Shown here in pieces: positions 53,531-62,159 of a stretch of DNA of 64,000 bases. A program made the position numbers and the translations under genes. Within the stretch, counting starts at the first letter, position 1; each line of letters begins with the position of its first letter. Source of the stretch: Methanoregula sp. (GTDB taxonomy: Archaea > Halobacteriota > Methanomicrobia > Methanomicrobiales > Methanospirillaceae); the NCBI RefSeq assembly GCF_028679125.1, contig NZ_JAJRCG010000010.1, positions 18,809 through 82,808 on the forward strand. Reading direction: 5' to 3'. The notes beneath the pieces are model-generated. The model saw only the letters and a program-made list of their open reading frames with translations. It searched no databases and had not been told where the DNA came from.

Positions 53531-54301
53531 TCAATCCGGTGTCTGTACGGCAAGAACGAGCGTCTTATCGTCATCGCTGCGGGCAGAGACGTCGTTCCGG
53601 GTGAGGAACGCGCTGAGCTGGCTGGAGAAGTTGAGGAATCCATTGTCCGGGTGCTGCCGGAGCGCCTCAAAGAGCGGCCGGAAGAATCCGGCATGAGCCG
53701 TCTTCTGCGCAAACGAGAGAGCGAGCGTCTGGAGACCGTCAGTAAAGAGGGCGATCTCCCCGGGGGTAGATCCGTAATGGCGGATATCAAGATGATCGGA
53801 GAACCCGGAGTCCGTGACAAAGAACGTGGTATTGGCGTACTCCCCCTGTTCCGGCCAGAAGACCGTCTCGTACTCCCCGCCATCGGTACTCACTACGATT
53901 GCTCCGTCCCCGATCTGGAAGAATATCGTCTCTCCCTGGCTGGCGATTGCCCCGAGGAGCGTGCAGGCAAAGTCACGTGGCCGTTTTTTGTTCAATTCAG
54001 CCTCTGCCTCAATTGCCGCATGCGTTGCGGTAACCCAGTCCCGTATATCCTGATCGGTGATGGCTGCGAGATCCCCGTTCTTCCGCAGGGCATCGATGAT
54101 GTGGTCGTTCATGCACCCGCACGCGAGCTCCGCTCCCTGGCCACCGTCCGTCGTGCTTCCGGCTCCATCAGCGACAAGCCCGATAAAATATTCATTGTCC
54201 CCGATGCGGATGCACCCGGCCCGGTGGCAGTCCTGGCCGGTCTCACCACGGTCCGTGTGCGATCTTCCCGTGACAGATGATCCCGTGATCTTCCATCTCA
54301 T
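53531..54301 (-). CDS. PP2C-family protein phosphatase of the TerY triad
   Basis: A 256-residue PPM/PP2C phosphatase. Metal-site elements are IGLVADGAGSTTDGG (about residues 40-54), FFQIGDGAIVV (about 118-128), EIALFTDGLQTLAL (about 187-200) and the closing SDDDKTLVLAV (about 241-251). It should remove phosphate from Ser/Thr on proteins phosphorylated by the kinase encoded next. The ATG at 54301 overlaps the vWA gene stop (ATGA). A longer frame upstream is antisense-like noise inside the vWA gene. Confidence 0.87.
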   Translation of the reverse strand: MRWKITGSSVTGRSHTDRGETGQDCHRAGCIRIGDNEYFIGLVADGAGSTTDGGQGAELACGCMNDHIIDALRKNGDLAAITDQDIRDWVTATHAAIEAEAELNKKRPRDFACTLLGAIASQGETIFFQIGDGAIVVSTDGGEYETVFWPEQGEYANTTFFVTDSGFSDHLDIRHYGSTPGEIALFTDGLQTLALSFAQKTAHAGFFRPLFEALRQHPDNGFLNFSSQLSAFLTRNDVSARSDDDKTLVLAVQTPD

Positions 54302-54972
54302 ATCTCGCTCCAGCCAAGCGGTGGAGCAAGCTGGATGCGGTCGCCGGGATTGGACCGGGACGCGGACTTCATGGAATTGGAGAGCCACTGGAAGAACTCC
54401 CGGAACTTCAGGCCCTGGAGTTTGACGGGTTCGCGGACAGAGATCTGTTTTAAGATCTTCATGTCCGCCTTGTTGACGCCGATCGTGAAGAATGCAAATG
54501 CCTTTGACTGCTCGCCTTCGCGGACAAGCGCTGCAGCGCTCTGCCACTCGTCGGTCGGGGCACCATCGGTGATCAGGAAGATCCATGGCCGGTAGAACGA
54601 GATGCCGTTTGCCCGGTACTGTTCCTTCCTGGCCCGGATCAGTTCGATTCCTTTCCGGATCGCCTCGCCCATCGGGGTATCCCCTTCGGCTTCGAGCAGG
54701 GGGTCGAAGAAACATTCCGCGGTGTTGAAGTCGCTGATGATCCGAACCGGGCCAAACGAGAGGAGTGCGACCTCGACCCGCTTTATCGCGAGGGAGTCGC
54801 CCTGCAGTTCATTGTAGAATGACTTGATACCGGCATTCAGCTCGGCGATTGCTTCGCCGGCCATCGATCCTGATGTGTCGAGCAGCAAGAGGCAGGGGCA
54901 CCGGGGCTCCGGGTTCTCTGCAAAGGTCACTGCCCCCAGCGGCTGCTGGTCGAGGTACATATCGTCGCTCAT
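54298..54972 (-). CDS. TerY-like von Willebrand factor A domain protein
   Basis: A 224-residue vWA protein with an intact MIDAS metal site: DTSGSMAGE (about residues 32-40), the Thr in EGDTPMGEAI (about 98) and the Asp in LITDGAPTDEW (about 134-144). This matches TerY-type proteins (COG4245), cytosolic vWA proteins of the tellurite/phage-resistance-associated networks. It has no signal peptide or membrane helix. It is first in a three-gene unit with a PP2C phosphatase and a kinase, all overlapping or nearly so. Confidence 0.9.
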   Translation of the reverse strand: MSDDMYLDQQPLGAVTFAENPEPRCPCLLLLDTSGSMAGEAIAELNAGIKSFYNELQGDSLAIKRVEVALLSFGPVRIISDFNTAECFFDPLLEAEGDTPMGEAIRKGIELIRARKEQYRANGISFYRPWIFLITDGAPTDEWQSAAALVREGEQSKAFAFFTIGVNKADMKILKQISVREPVKLQGLKFREFFQWLSNSMKSASRSNPGDRIQLAPPLGWSEI

Positions 54973-55323
54973 ATTGTCTCACCATAAAATACCGGGTGTA
55001 TTGGTATCTGTTGCGTAACTATCACTTGGCGTTCATAGGGCTTTTATCTTTTTTCCGGCTACCCCTCATAAACTGCGGGCAGGTTCATATCTATGCGGGG
55101 ACACGACAATTCCTGAAATTATCCGGAGCCCTGGTATCTCATGCTGATGTCCATCCCCTTGCGATAACCGGATGAGGAATAATCGGTCTCCGTTTGACTC
55201 TCAATCGCACGTGTCGCAATGTCCTGGAGAGCTCGCTTGAATTCCTGGCAGGTCTGGTGGAGTCGGAGATCGGTATTTACCGGATCCTTCCGTAATGGAA
55301 GGTTTAATGCCCGGCCTGGCTGC
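54973..55323. other. Intergenic region with one doubtful small open frame
   Basis: About 350 bases between the triad and the next lipoprotein gene. On the minus strand an open frame (55119-55367) reads a protein-like charged stretch (TDLRLHQTCQEFKRALQDI) but its only start is a GTG inside the end of the neighbouring gene, and there is no ribosome-binding site. It could be a gene remnant. TATA-like AT-rich DNA near 54990 may serve the vWA gene. Confidence 0.4.
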
Positions 55324-56112
55324 TTACAGGAGTATGGACCGCACCGAATTGAGATCGTCCCCGGCACTGAACTTCCTGCTGTACATCATATTGATCGCAG
55401 CCCAGTCCATATCGGTGAGGTTTGTGGTCACGGGAGCATAATAGAAGAAACTGTCCGGGTTGCCCGCGGTTCCCTGGAAACCCAGGTCAAAGAGGAGTCC
55501 CCGCAGGAGCCAGTATTCCCGCCGATCACCGGTGATTTCCGAATCGAGATAGACCGTGTTCTTTGGTGACCAGGTGAGATTGTTGGTCTGGTCAACAAAG
55601 TTGATCCTGCCATCGGGACTGCGTGAGATAAGGTTTGTACTGCTCTCGTCAACTGCCCGGAAATAGGAAGGCGGGACGTACCGGATGGTCAGTTCCTGGT
55701 CCTCGCTCTCGTACACCGGGGTTATCTTTGCTGTTGCAGAGACGTTGTTGAATTGCATGATGAAATTGTTCAGGGTATCAATGTCCTCTCCTGTATAATC
55801 CCCGGCAATGCCCACTTTGATGACCGGTTTTTCCCACCGTTTGAGGACCGTGCCGGAATTACCGAATACAATATCCTCGAAGTGCTGGCTGAGCTGGCTC
55901 TTGCTGAAAACCGGTCCGGTTGTAGGGATCGGGGATGGGATGGGCGATGCTGTCAGGGTCGCTGTAACCCCGGGGGTTGCATTCACCGGTGACAGATTGG
56001 GGTTTGTCGGGCCCGATGAAGGCATAGTGATGTTGAATGATACACAACCGGCGGTAACCATGCACAGGGCAACAACCCCGATCAGAACAGCCTGAGCCAG
56101 TCGGTGATCCAT
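55324..56112 (-). CDS. DUF2927-like lipoprotein
   Basis: A 262-residue protein with signal peptide and lipobox (MVTAGC, about residues 18-23) and a Thr/Pro/Ser tether (about 30-70). The mature domain resembles DUF2927: KPVIKVGIAGDYTGEDID, a middle SEDQELTIRYVPPSYF, and an end with YWLLRGLLFDLGFQG...DSFFYY and MDWAAINMMYSRKFSAGDD. Such proteins look like degenerate metallopeptidases; here the HExxH is replaced by LLRGLLFDLG, so no protease activity is expected. It would face outwards. Confidence 0.65.
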   Translation of the reverse strand: MDHRLAQAVLIGVVALCMVTAGCVSFNITMPSSGPTNPNLSPVNATPGVTATLTASPIPSPIPTTGPVFSKSQLSQHFEDIVFGNSGTVLKRWEKPVIKVGIAGDYTGEDIDTLNNFIMQFNNVSATAKITPVYESEDQELTIRYVPPSYFRAVDESSTNLISRSPDGRINFVDQTNNLTWSPKNTVYLDSEITGDRREYWLLRGLLFDLGFQGTAGNPDSFFYYAPVTTNLTDMDWAAINMMYSRKFSAGDDLNSVRSILL

Positions 56113-56208
56113 TTCAAAACACCCGTATCATACCGTTTCTTACGATGTTATTTCAGTCTTATGAAATGTCGATGCTGCGGACAGTGACCGGTCCATCCCC
56201 CTGACCGG

Positions 56209-57393
56209 TCACTGTCCGATATACTGGACGAGTGGATAAAAGATCTCGCTTGCCACGGCGGAACCATTCACCTGCGTGTTCACGTGCACGGTGATGAAGG
56301 CATCCGTTTCAGGAATGTAATACCAGTAGGTGAACGCGCCGGGGTAACTGCCACTGTGCCCGGCAAGGGTGATATTCGTATCCGCGTCGTGCCGGACCCC
56401 GTACCCGAGGCCGTAGCCTGAGGTGATATTTCCCTCAGTCTGAGCGGCCTGCGGCGAGGATCGTTCCATATCAGCAAGCGACGCCGTGCTGATCAACTTC
56501 CCCTCCCGGAGCGCACGGTGGAACCGGTTGAGGTCGGAAGTTGTACTCACGATGTCCCCGGCACCCCGGTCGAAGACGACATAGATACCGGTGAAATCTT
56601 CTGTCGTGCCGTTGATCTGTTCCGCTGCCGTCATGTGGGGACCTTCGATGGCATTCGTACGGTGGAACGTCGTGTTGTGCAGGCCCGCGGGAAGGAAGAT
56701 GGTATGGTTTACGTACTCCTCATAGGGCATTCCCGCGGCTTTGTCCACGATCTTTGTCAGGAGGAGGTAGTTGACGTTCGAGTACTCATACCCGGTTCCC
56801 GGTGCAAAGAGCGGGCTTGCATTGATCCCCTGCCCGATCCCTGTCTCGTAGGGGACCGCCGTGGCCGGGTCAGCAAGTTCCTGCCAGAGGATAGTTTCTT
56901 CGTCATAGTCCGCAATGCCGCTCGTGTGCCGGAGGAGCTGCCGGATGGTGATGGTGCTGCCCTGCGGGATCTTCTGCACGAGCGCGGGGTCGAGCCAGCG
57001 GTTTATGGGGTCGTCAAGGGAGAGTTTCCCCTCCTCTGCAAGCTTCTGCACAGCGATGCTCGTGAACGTCTTGGATACGCTGGCGATGAAGAACTTCATG
57101 CCGGGTCGCGCCGGCTCTCCGGTGATCATCGATGCATTCCCTGCCGCGGACTCCCAGGTCCAGGACGGGGTTGCAATCCCGACCTGGAGGCCGGGGATAC
57201 CCGTGTTCCTGACACCGGTATCAATGATGTGCTGGAGATCGGCGCTGACCTGTGCCGGGGGAGCACCCGCCCCTTCAGACGGGTGTGGCGTGGCGTGTAT
57301 GGCTGCCGGTGCCGGCTGCGTGCACCCGGCGATAACCAGGAAGGCTGCAATGAGGACCAGGAGGGGGATGAAGCGAAGGGGCGTTTCCTGCAA
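56209..57393 (-). CDS. Beta-lactamase-fold serine hydrolase, lipoprotein
   Basis: A 394-residue exported protein with lipobox (FLVIAGC, about residues 18-24) and a class C beta-lactamase/DD-peptidase fold. Catalytic motifs are SVSK (Ser-x-x-Lys, about 106-109), YSN (Tyr, about 198-200) and GHSG (about 352-355) as the third motif. Methanomicrobiales have no murein, so the target is more likely an ester or a surface peptide than peptidoglycan. It is divergent from a second hydrolase of the same fold, 224 bases away. Confidence 0.9.
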   Translation of the reverse strand: MQETPLRFIPLLVLIAAFLVIAGCTQPAPAAIHATPHPSEGAGAPPAQVSADLQHIIDTGVRNTGIPGLQVGIATPSWTWESAAGNASMITGEPARPGMKFFIASVSKTFTSIAVQKLAEEGKLSLDDPINRWLDPALVQKIPQGSTITIRQLLRHTSGIADYDEETILWQELADPATAVPYETGIGQGINASPLFAPGTGYEYSNVNYLLLTKIVDKAAGMPYEEYVNHTIFLPAGLHNTTFHRTNAIEGPHMTAAEQINGTTEDFTGIYVVFDRGAGDIVSTTSDLNRFHRALREGKLISTASLADMERSSPQAAQTEGNITSGYGLGYGVRHDADTNITLAGHSGSYPGAFTYWYYIPETDAFITVHVNTQVNGSAVASEIFYPLVQYIGQ

Positions 57394-57617
57394 ACGTATG
57401 CACCTGAAAGAAAATTTCGGTACCGGAATGTTAAATATTCTGGTTTGGCGCGGGATCCGGATAAGCCACGTCGTTCCCTTTCACCAGCGCGACCTGCTCC
57501 ACGGTCTCCGATAGTAAATCATCCTGCGTTTTTTCTTCCCTTACGAACGGCCGCAGGAGAAGGCGATTGAAACAAAACGGGAATCTTATCAGGAAAAGAA
57601 GGAAATGATACTTCTGT

Positions 57618-59555
57618 ATGAAGTGGATCCCCTTCCTCTGCGGCCTTCTTATCATCATCCTGACGGTATCAGCGCTCCCTGTTCCTGTGGATGCTGCCAC
57701 GACCGGCCCGTCCGATCCGGCGGAAGTGGAGGCCTTCTTCGACCAAGTCATGCCGGCCAACCTAGCACAGTACAATGTCCCCGGGGCAACCGTGGCGGTT
57801 GTCAGAGACGGGAGGGTTGTCCTGGTGAAGGGGTACGGCTACAGCGATCTCGGGAACCGCACGGCGGTTAACGGTACCACGACAAAGTTCCGGGTCGGTT
57901 CCATTACCAAACTCTTCACCTGGACCGCGGTGATGCAGCTTGCCGACGAAGGGAAGATCGACCTTGACGCCGACGTCAACACGTACCTGAAGGATTTCAA
58001 AATTCCTGATACCTATCCCGGGCAGCCAGTTACCCTGCGCCACCTTCTGACCCATACGGCAGGGTTTGAAGAGCAGACCCGGCACCTTGCGGCAGTGGAC
58101 GATCCGGATATCGTCTCTTTCCACGACTATTGTGCGAACAATATCCCGGCGCGGATCTATCCTCCCGGGGCGGTGACCTCCTATTCCAATTACGGGGCAA
58201 CGCTTGCGGGAGTCATTGTCGAGAACGTGTCGGGAATGCCGTACGACCAGTATATCGGGTCGCGCATTCTCTCACCGCTTGCCATGAACGATACCGTCCT
58301 TTGTGCGGATCTTGCGAAGGATACCCCGTCGCAGCATACAAACGCGTACACGAATGATGGCGGCGCGAATGTCCGTTCCGACGACTTAATTATCATCACC
58401 GGCCCGGCCGGGGGACTCAGTTCCACGGCTCCTGATATGGCGAAGTTCATGCTCGCCCACCTGGAGAATGGCACGTACAGGAACATAACGATCCTTTCCG
58501 GGAAGACCGCATCCCAGATGCATGCACAGGCGTTCACGAACGATCCGCGAGCCGCCGGGATGTGCCTCGGGTTCTACGAGGAGTTTGTCAACAACAAGCG
58601 GCTGGTCGTCCATGACGGCGACACCAGTCTCTTCCACGCGGCGCTGGTCCTCCTTCCGGACCAGCAGGCCGGGTACTTTGTCTCCTACAACAGTGTCGGG
58701 GGAAGCCATGCCCGGGCCGCGCTGATGACCGCTTTTATGGACCACTATTACCCGGCTGAATCTGCGAAGACGTTCCAGAACATTTCGGCAGGTACACCCG
58801 GCCTGCAGAAGTACGCGGGGAGCTATATCACCACCCGGCGGAACATGGATCGGTTCGAGAAATATCTTACTACTGAGCTGCCGATCGATGTATCGGCACC
58901 ATCTGACGCCACCCTTCAGGTTACATCCGACAGCATTGCAAAGGTGTTCGTCCAGGCCAGCCCGGACATATTCACCCCTGCTGACGGGTCCCCGATGGCT
59001 TCGGGAAATCTCATCTTTCACATCGCCCCTGATGGGACTGCGGACCGGTTCAGTTACGCCAACGATCCCACCGTCCTTTACGAGCGCGTGCCCTGGTATG
59101 CAACCCCGCAGTTCCAGGACTCCCTTAAGACGGCAGCCGGCTGCCTGCTGGCAACGGTTCTTCTCTGGCCGCTCCTCTTCCTCTTCCGCCGCGCCTATGC
59201 GATTCCGGAGCCGCAGGGGCCCCTGTCTGCCGGGGTTTCACGCGGGATTGCCGGGATGGGAGCTATCGTCCTGCTGGCGTTTGTCTTCTTCCTGTTGCCG
59301 CAGGTTGCCGGCGACCCGGCGCTGATCATGACCTACCTCTTCGGTCAGTCGATACCAGCAACCCTCGCGCTTGTACTGACCCTGCCTGTCATTGCCGCTA
59401 TCCTGACCGTGGGGGCAACGATCCTTGCCATCCCTGTATGGAAGGAGAAGTACTGGACGCTCCCTCACCGGGTGCACTACACGGTCGTCGTAGTTGCGCT
59501 CATCGCGATGCTCTGGTGGGTGAACGTATGGAACCTCTGGGTCTGGTGCCTGTGA
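57618..59555 (+). CDS. Beta-lactamase-fold serine hydrolase with C-terminal membrane domain
   Basis: A 645-residue protein. A signal peptide (about residues 1-26) precedes a class C beta-lactamase-type domain (about 30-390) with SITK (about 95-98), YSN (about 190-192) and VHDGD in place of the usual HSG/KTG motif (about 335). A beta-rich region (about 395-490) follows, then about five transmembrane helices (about 500-640). This architecture (hydrolase outside, helices at the end) resembles PbpE/FmtA-like membrane serine hydrolases. A ribosome-binding site is not obvious. The substrate is unknown. Confidence 0.9.
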   Translation: MKWIPFLCGLLIIILTVSALPVPVDAATTGPSDPAEVEAFFDQVMPANLAQYNVPGATVAVVRDGRVVLVKGYGYSDLGNRTAVNGTTTKFRVGSITKLFTWTAVMQLADEGKIDLDADVNTYLKDFKIPDTYPGQPVTLRHLLTHTAGFEEQTRHLAAVDDPDIVSFHDYCANNIPARIYPPGAVTSYSNYGATLAGVIVENVSGMPYDQYIGSRILSPLAMNDTVLCADLAKDTPSQHTNAYTNDGGANVRSDDLIIITGPAGGLSSTAPDMAKFMLAHLENGTYRNITILSGKTASQMHAQAFTNDPRAAGMCLGFYEEFVNNKRLVVHDGDTSLFHAALVLLPDQQAGYFVSYNSVGGSHARAALMTAFMDHYYPAESAKTFQNISAGTPGLQKYAGSYITTRRNMDRFEKYLTTELPIDVSAPSDATLQVTSDSIAKVFVQASPDIFTPADGSPMASGNLIFHIAPDGTADRFSYANDPTVLYERVPWYATPQFQDSLKTAAGCLLATVLLWPLLFLFRRAYAIPEPQGPLSAGVSRGIAGMGAIVLLAFVFFLLPQVAGDPALIMTYLFGQSIPATLALVLTLPVIAAILTVGATILAIPVWKEKYWTLPHRVHYTVVVVALIAMLWWVNVWNLWVWCL

Positions 59556-59769
59556 CCTCCTGAATACCATTTATACCAGCACTGACGGTGGATCTCCCGA
59601 AACAAAAATGCAGATGATTATGGATCTTATGTAAAACCGTGTTGACGGGAACGTTCACCGATTCGTCTGTTTTTCATGTCAGTCTGTGCTGGCCTGACAG
59701 ATTGAGGAATAATCGATTCCATACCCTTTCCCGGTATACCCCATCCCCCTTTTGCATTTCAAATCAATC

Positions 59770-59800
59770 ATACCCCCCCTGCATGGGGGTGGGGGGGTAT
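59770..59800. repeat. Hairpin 1: ATACCCCCCC / GGGGGGGTAT
   Basis: A perfect ten-base inverted repeat with an 11-base loop that itself contains GGGGG. It follows the first copy of the 32-base word directly. Confidence 0.85.
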
Positions 59801-59948
59801 CAGCGAGACCCCTCCCCCCGTTTGGCCGGATCAGACCCCCCCTGATCGGATTTGAGTAGGTAACACTATCACTCCCTCCGCCGTGATCCTGCCACGGGCT
59901 TCGCTTAAAAAAACGCGTGCAATAATGCGTACATCCCAATTTTGAGGA

Positions 59949-59971
59949 GGGGGGTATCCATGAGACCCCCC
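59949..59971. repeat. Hairpin 2: GGGGGGT / ACCCCCC
   Basis: A perfect seven-base inverted repeat with a nine-base loop, in the opposite order (G arm first) to hairpins 1 and 3. Confidence 0.8.
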
Positions 59972-59995
59972 ACCCCTTTGCGTTTCAAATCGATC

Positions 59996-60026
59996 ATACC
60001 CCCCCTCCCCATGCCAGGGGGGGTAT
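59996..60026. repeat. Hairpin 3: ATACCCCCCCT / AGGGGGGGTAT
   Basis: A perfect 11-base inverted repeat with a nine-base loop, preceded by the second copy of the 32-base word. Stem sequence matches hairpin 1 while the loop differs. Confidence 0.85.
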
Positions 60027-60329
60027 GGTTGACACCCCCCGTTGCGACCCAAAATTTTTCTGGATGGGGGGTTGCCGGATGCTCTGCGGATCATGAAGTT
60101 ACGTCGGGAAATGACGGTGAACTGGTGGATGAGGCTGCACCTGATGGTGCTGGGGGGGTATCCGGCAGATCCCCCCACTACCTTTGAAAAAAGAGAACTC
60201 TTCTCTGGGTCCGGGTCGATCGTTCCGGAACAGAGACCCGGAGGTGTTTTGCGTCAGCTGCATCTTTTTGCAATTCAACCCTGTGAAGAACTACGTTCTT
60301 CCTATGACCCGGGTCCGGTAACGGTTAAC

Positions 60330-60343
60330 AAAAAAGAAAAAAA
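60330..60343 (-). terminator. Oligo-T terminator of the frh operon
   Basis: On the coding strand, T7-C-T6 follows the frhB stop codon immediately. This is a strong archaeal termination signal and the best in the window. Confidence 0.6.
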
Positions 60344-61270
60344 TTAGATGTAGGGGTTCCTGAGTGCCTTGCCGACACCGAAGGTCTTGCGGGCCTCAAG
60401 AGTTGCCCTGTTCTTCGTGATCTTCTCGTTTGCGAGCTTGGACACGAGTTCAAGGCCGGGCTTGACCTTCTCCATAGGCTGGGTCTCAAAGACGCCTGCT
60501 GCCATTGCCTTGGCCCAGACCGAGTCACCGATCTTTGACCTGACAAAGACGGTGCTCCAGCCGTCGGGGCTGCCGACGGATCCGGTGGAGATGTCACCGA
60601 GGTTTGAGACATAGTCAAGGCAGACGTGGCAGCCGGGCTGCTCGTACTTGTGGGTTGCCTTGAGCGGAAGCTGGACGACCTGTCCGCGCTTGCCGTATAC
60701 CCAGAACTTACCCTTGCCGATCTCCATCTTCTTGACGGATTCGAGCTTCATTGCCGCGTGGTCTTCCACGAGCTGGAGGATACCCTGGTAGGGGAAGTTC
60801 TCCATGCAGAAGATACCGACTGCGAGTGCAATGCTTGCGCCGACGTCCCTCATACCGATGGGGTAGAGCTGAGCCTTGCGGACTGCCTGCATCTGGCACG
60901 GGGTGCCAACGATACCAATCTTGTCCAGGCCGAAGCTCCGGGTTGCTTCCTTGAGGAGTGCAACGTTCGGGCAGATGTTGTACTTGGTGCCTGCTGCTGC
61001 AAGCAGTTCAGCCTTGGTGCTGACGATCGCGGGGATCGGTCTCCAGGGCTCGATCATATCGAAGTTGGTGCTGTCGATGATGACCTTGGATGGATTCTTT
61101 GCCGCAAACTCCTTGCTTGCTGCAACGATTGCGCCGTCAATAATGCCTTCGTCAAGTGCGAATGCAAAGAGCTGGCTGACAATACCGCCATCCTGTGCGT
61201 ACTTGAGAAGCTCCTTGTCGGTGCTCCTGGCTGAGACGACTGATTTGTATTTACCGAGTTCTGCTCCCAT
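60344..61270 (-). CDS. frhB: Coenzyme F420-reducing hydrogenase, beta subunit
   Basis: A 308-residue FrhB, the iron-sulphur flavoprotein that passes electrons to F420. Key features are QDGGIVSQLFAFALDEG (about residues 26-42), the cysteines in YNICPNV (about 97), VGTPCQMQAVRK (about 121-132) and the PGCHVCLDYVSNLGDIS cluster (about 213-229). It lacks an extra ferredoxin domain, which is provided by FrhG. The ATG at 61270 was preferred because GGTGATT lies just upstream; the ATT/ATG nine bases before is less likely. It is the last gene of frhADGB, ten bases after frhG. Confidence 0.96.
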   Translation of the reverse strand: MGAELGKYKSVVSARSTDKELLKYAQDGGIVSQLFAFALDEGIIDGAIVAASKEFAAKNPSKVIIDSTNFDMIEPWRPIPAIVSTKAELLAAAGTKYNICPNVALLKEATRSFGLDKIGIVGTPCQMQAVRKAQLYPIGMRDVGASIALAVGIFCMENFPYQGILQLVEDHAAMKLESVKKMEIGKGKFWVYGKRGQVVQLPLKATHKYEQPGCHVCLDYVSNLGDISTGSVGSPDGWSTVFVRSKIGDSVWAKAMAAGVFETQPMEKVKPGLELVSKLANEKITKNRATLEARKTFGVGKALRNPYI

Positions 61271-61280
61271 TTCAATCACC

Positions 61281-62159
61281 TTACTGGAGTGCCGCCATTA
61301 TGGCCTCGTTGATCGCCTCATAGTTCTCGACAACATCAAAGCTGAACCAGCTCCGCGGACACTGTGCAACACAGGCTCCGCACTTGATGCACAGATCGCG
61401 CTCAAGCTGGGGCTTGCCGTACTCCATAGTGATGGCGTTGACCGGGCAGGATGCTGCACAGGTACCGCATCCCATACAGAGACCCTGGTTGATGACGGTG
61501 GTCATGATGTCGCAGGAGCATGCCTCGCATCCCTGTGCCATTGTCATGAGCGGCTTGAGGAATGCAGTTGCGAGGTCCTTTTGTTCCTTGGTTCCCTTGA
61601 GGAGCAGGTATGCCATGACCGCGACGTTCCTGATCATCTGGGGGGTTGGTGCGCATCCGGGGATGTATACGTCCACCTTGATCAGGTCGCCGATGGGCAG
61701 GAATGCCTCGTGTCCGGGCTGGTTCTGCTGGCCACCGCGGGAGAACCGGGTGATGTTGCCATAGCATGCGCAGCCGCCGAGGGCGACTACGATGGTTGAC
61801 TTCTCACGGGTTTCCTTGAGTTCCTCTACTGCGAGTTTGTCGTTAATACAGACTGAACCCTCAACGAACGATACATCTACCTTCTGGACGTGCCTTGCGT
61901 CTGCAAGTGTTGGCATGTACTTAAGGTCGACGTACTTGTCGAGGAGCGTTAATAATCCGGCATAGTTGTCTGCTAATGCCACAGTACAACCAGTGCACCC
62001 ACTGAGGTGGGTGTAGCCTAATGAAATCTTGTCTGCCACAGGCTTAACCTCCTTTTTAGTTTCTGCTGCTTTTGGTGCTACGCTAGCGGCTTTTACCGGA
62101 GCTGCAGGTTTCTGCGGTTCCGCGCTGGCGTCCTTCTTGAAGATTGATAGTAGTCCCAT
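61281..62159 (-). CDS. frhG: Coenzyme F420-reducing hydrogenase, gamma subunit
   Basis: A 292-residue small subunit of the F420-reducing [NiFe] hydrogenase. Cluster ligands are LSGCTGCTVALAD (about residues 52-64), the GGCACYGN motif (about 128-135), and two 4Fe-4S ferredoxin motifs in the C-terminal part (CMGCGTCAASCP, about 228-239; CIKCGACVAQCP, about 257-268). An unusual N-terminal extension of about 40 residues, rich in Ala, Pro and Lys, precedes the hydrogenase core. AGGAGTGG before the ATG supports this start, which lies 77 bases inside the end of frhD. Confidence 0.95.
   Translation of the reverse strand: MGLLSIFKKDASAEPQKPAAPVKAASVAPKAAETKKEVKPVADKISLGYTHLSGCTGCTVALADNYAGLLTLLDKYVDLKYMPTLADARHVQKVDVSFVEGSVCINDKLAVEELKETREKSTIVVALGGCACYGNITRFSRGGQQNQPGHEAFLPIGDLIKVDVYIPGCAPTPQMIRNVAVMAYLLLKGTKEQKDLATAFLKPLMTMAQGCEACSCDIMTTVINQGLCMGCGTCAASCPVNAITMEYGKPQLERDLCIKCGACVAQCPRSWFSFDVVENYEAINEAIMAALQ

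Larger units (their letters stand above)
59745..60180. repeat. C-tract/G-tract hairpin array
   Basis: More than a dozen runs of five to eight C or G occur within 440 bases. Two copies of a 32-base word (near 59746 and 59973, containing TTTCAAATCRATCATACC) each lead into a perfect hairpin with C7/G7 stems. Further tract pairs lie at 59949-59971 and 60152-60177, where G7 and C6 face each other. Such DNA could form stable hairpins, G-quadruplexes or i-motifs. Confidence 0.8.
59556..60329. other. Intergenic region of about 770 bases without a credible gene
   Basis: The left part (59556-59744) shows nothing recognisable. The middle (59745-60180) is an array of C- and G-tracts, described separately. 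Open frames here encode Gly/Pro-rich low-complexity words (for example GGYDRF and GYPPPQNW) because of the tracts and have no start signals, so they are not called as genes. Confidence 0.6.

Noticed and set aside
59831..60178. Gly/Pro-rich open frame in the C/G-tract array
   Set aside because: The frame is open only because G-tracts encode Gly and Pro. It has no start signal and spans hairpins whose loops differ between copies.
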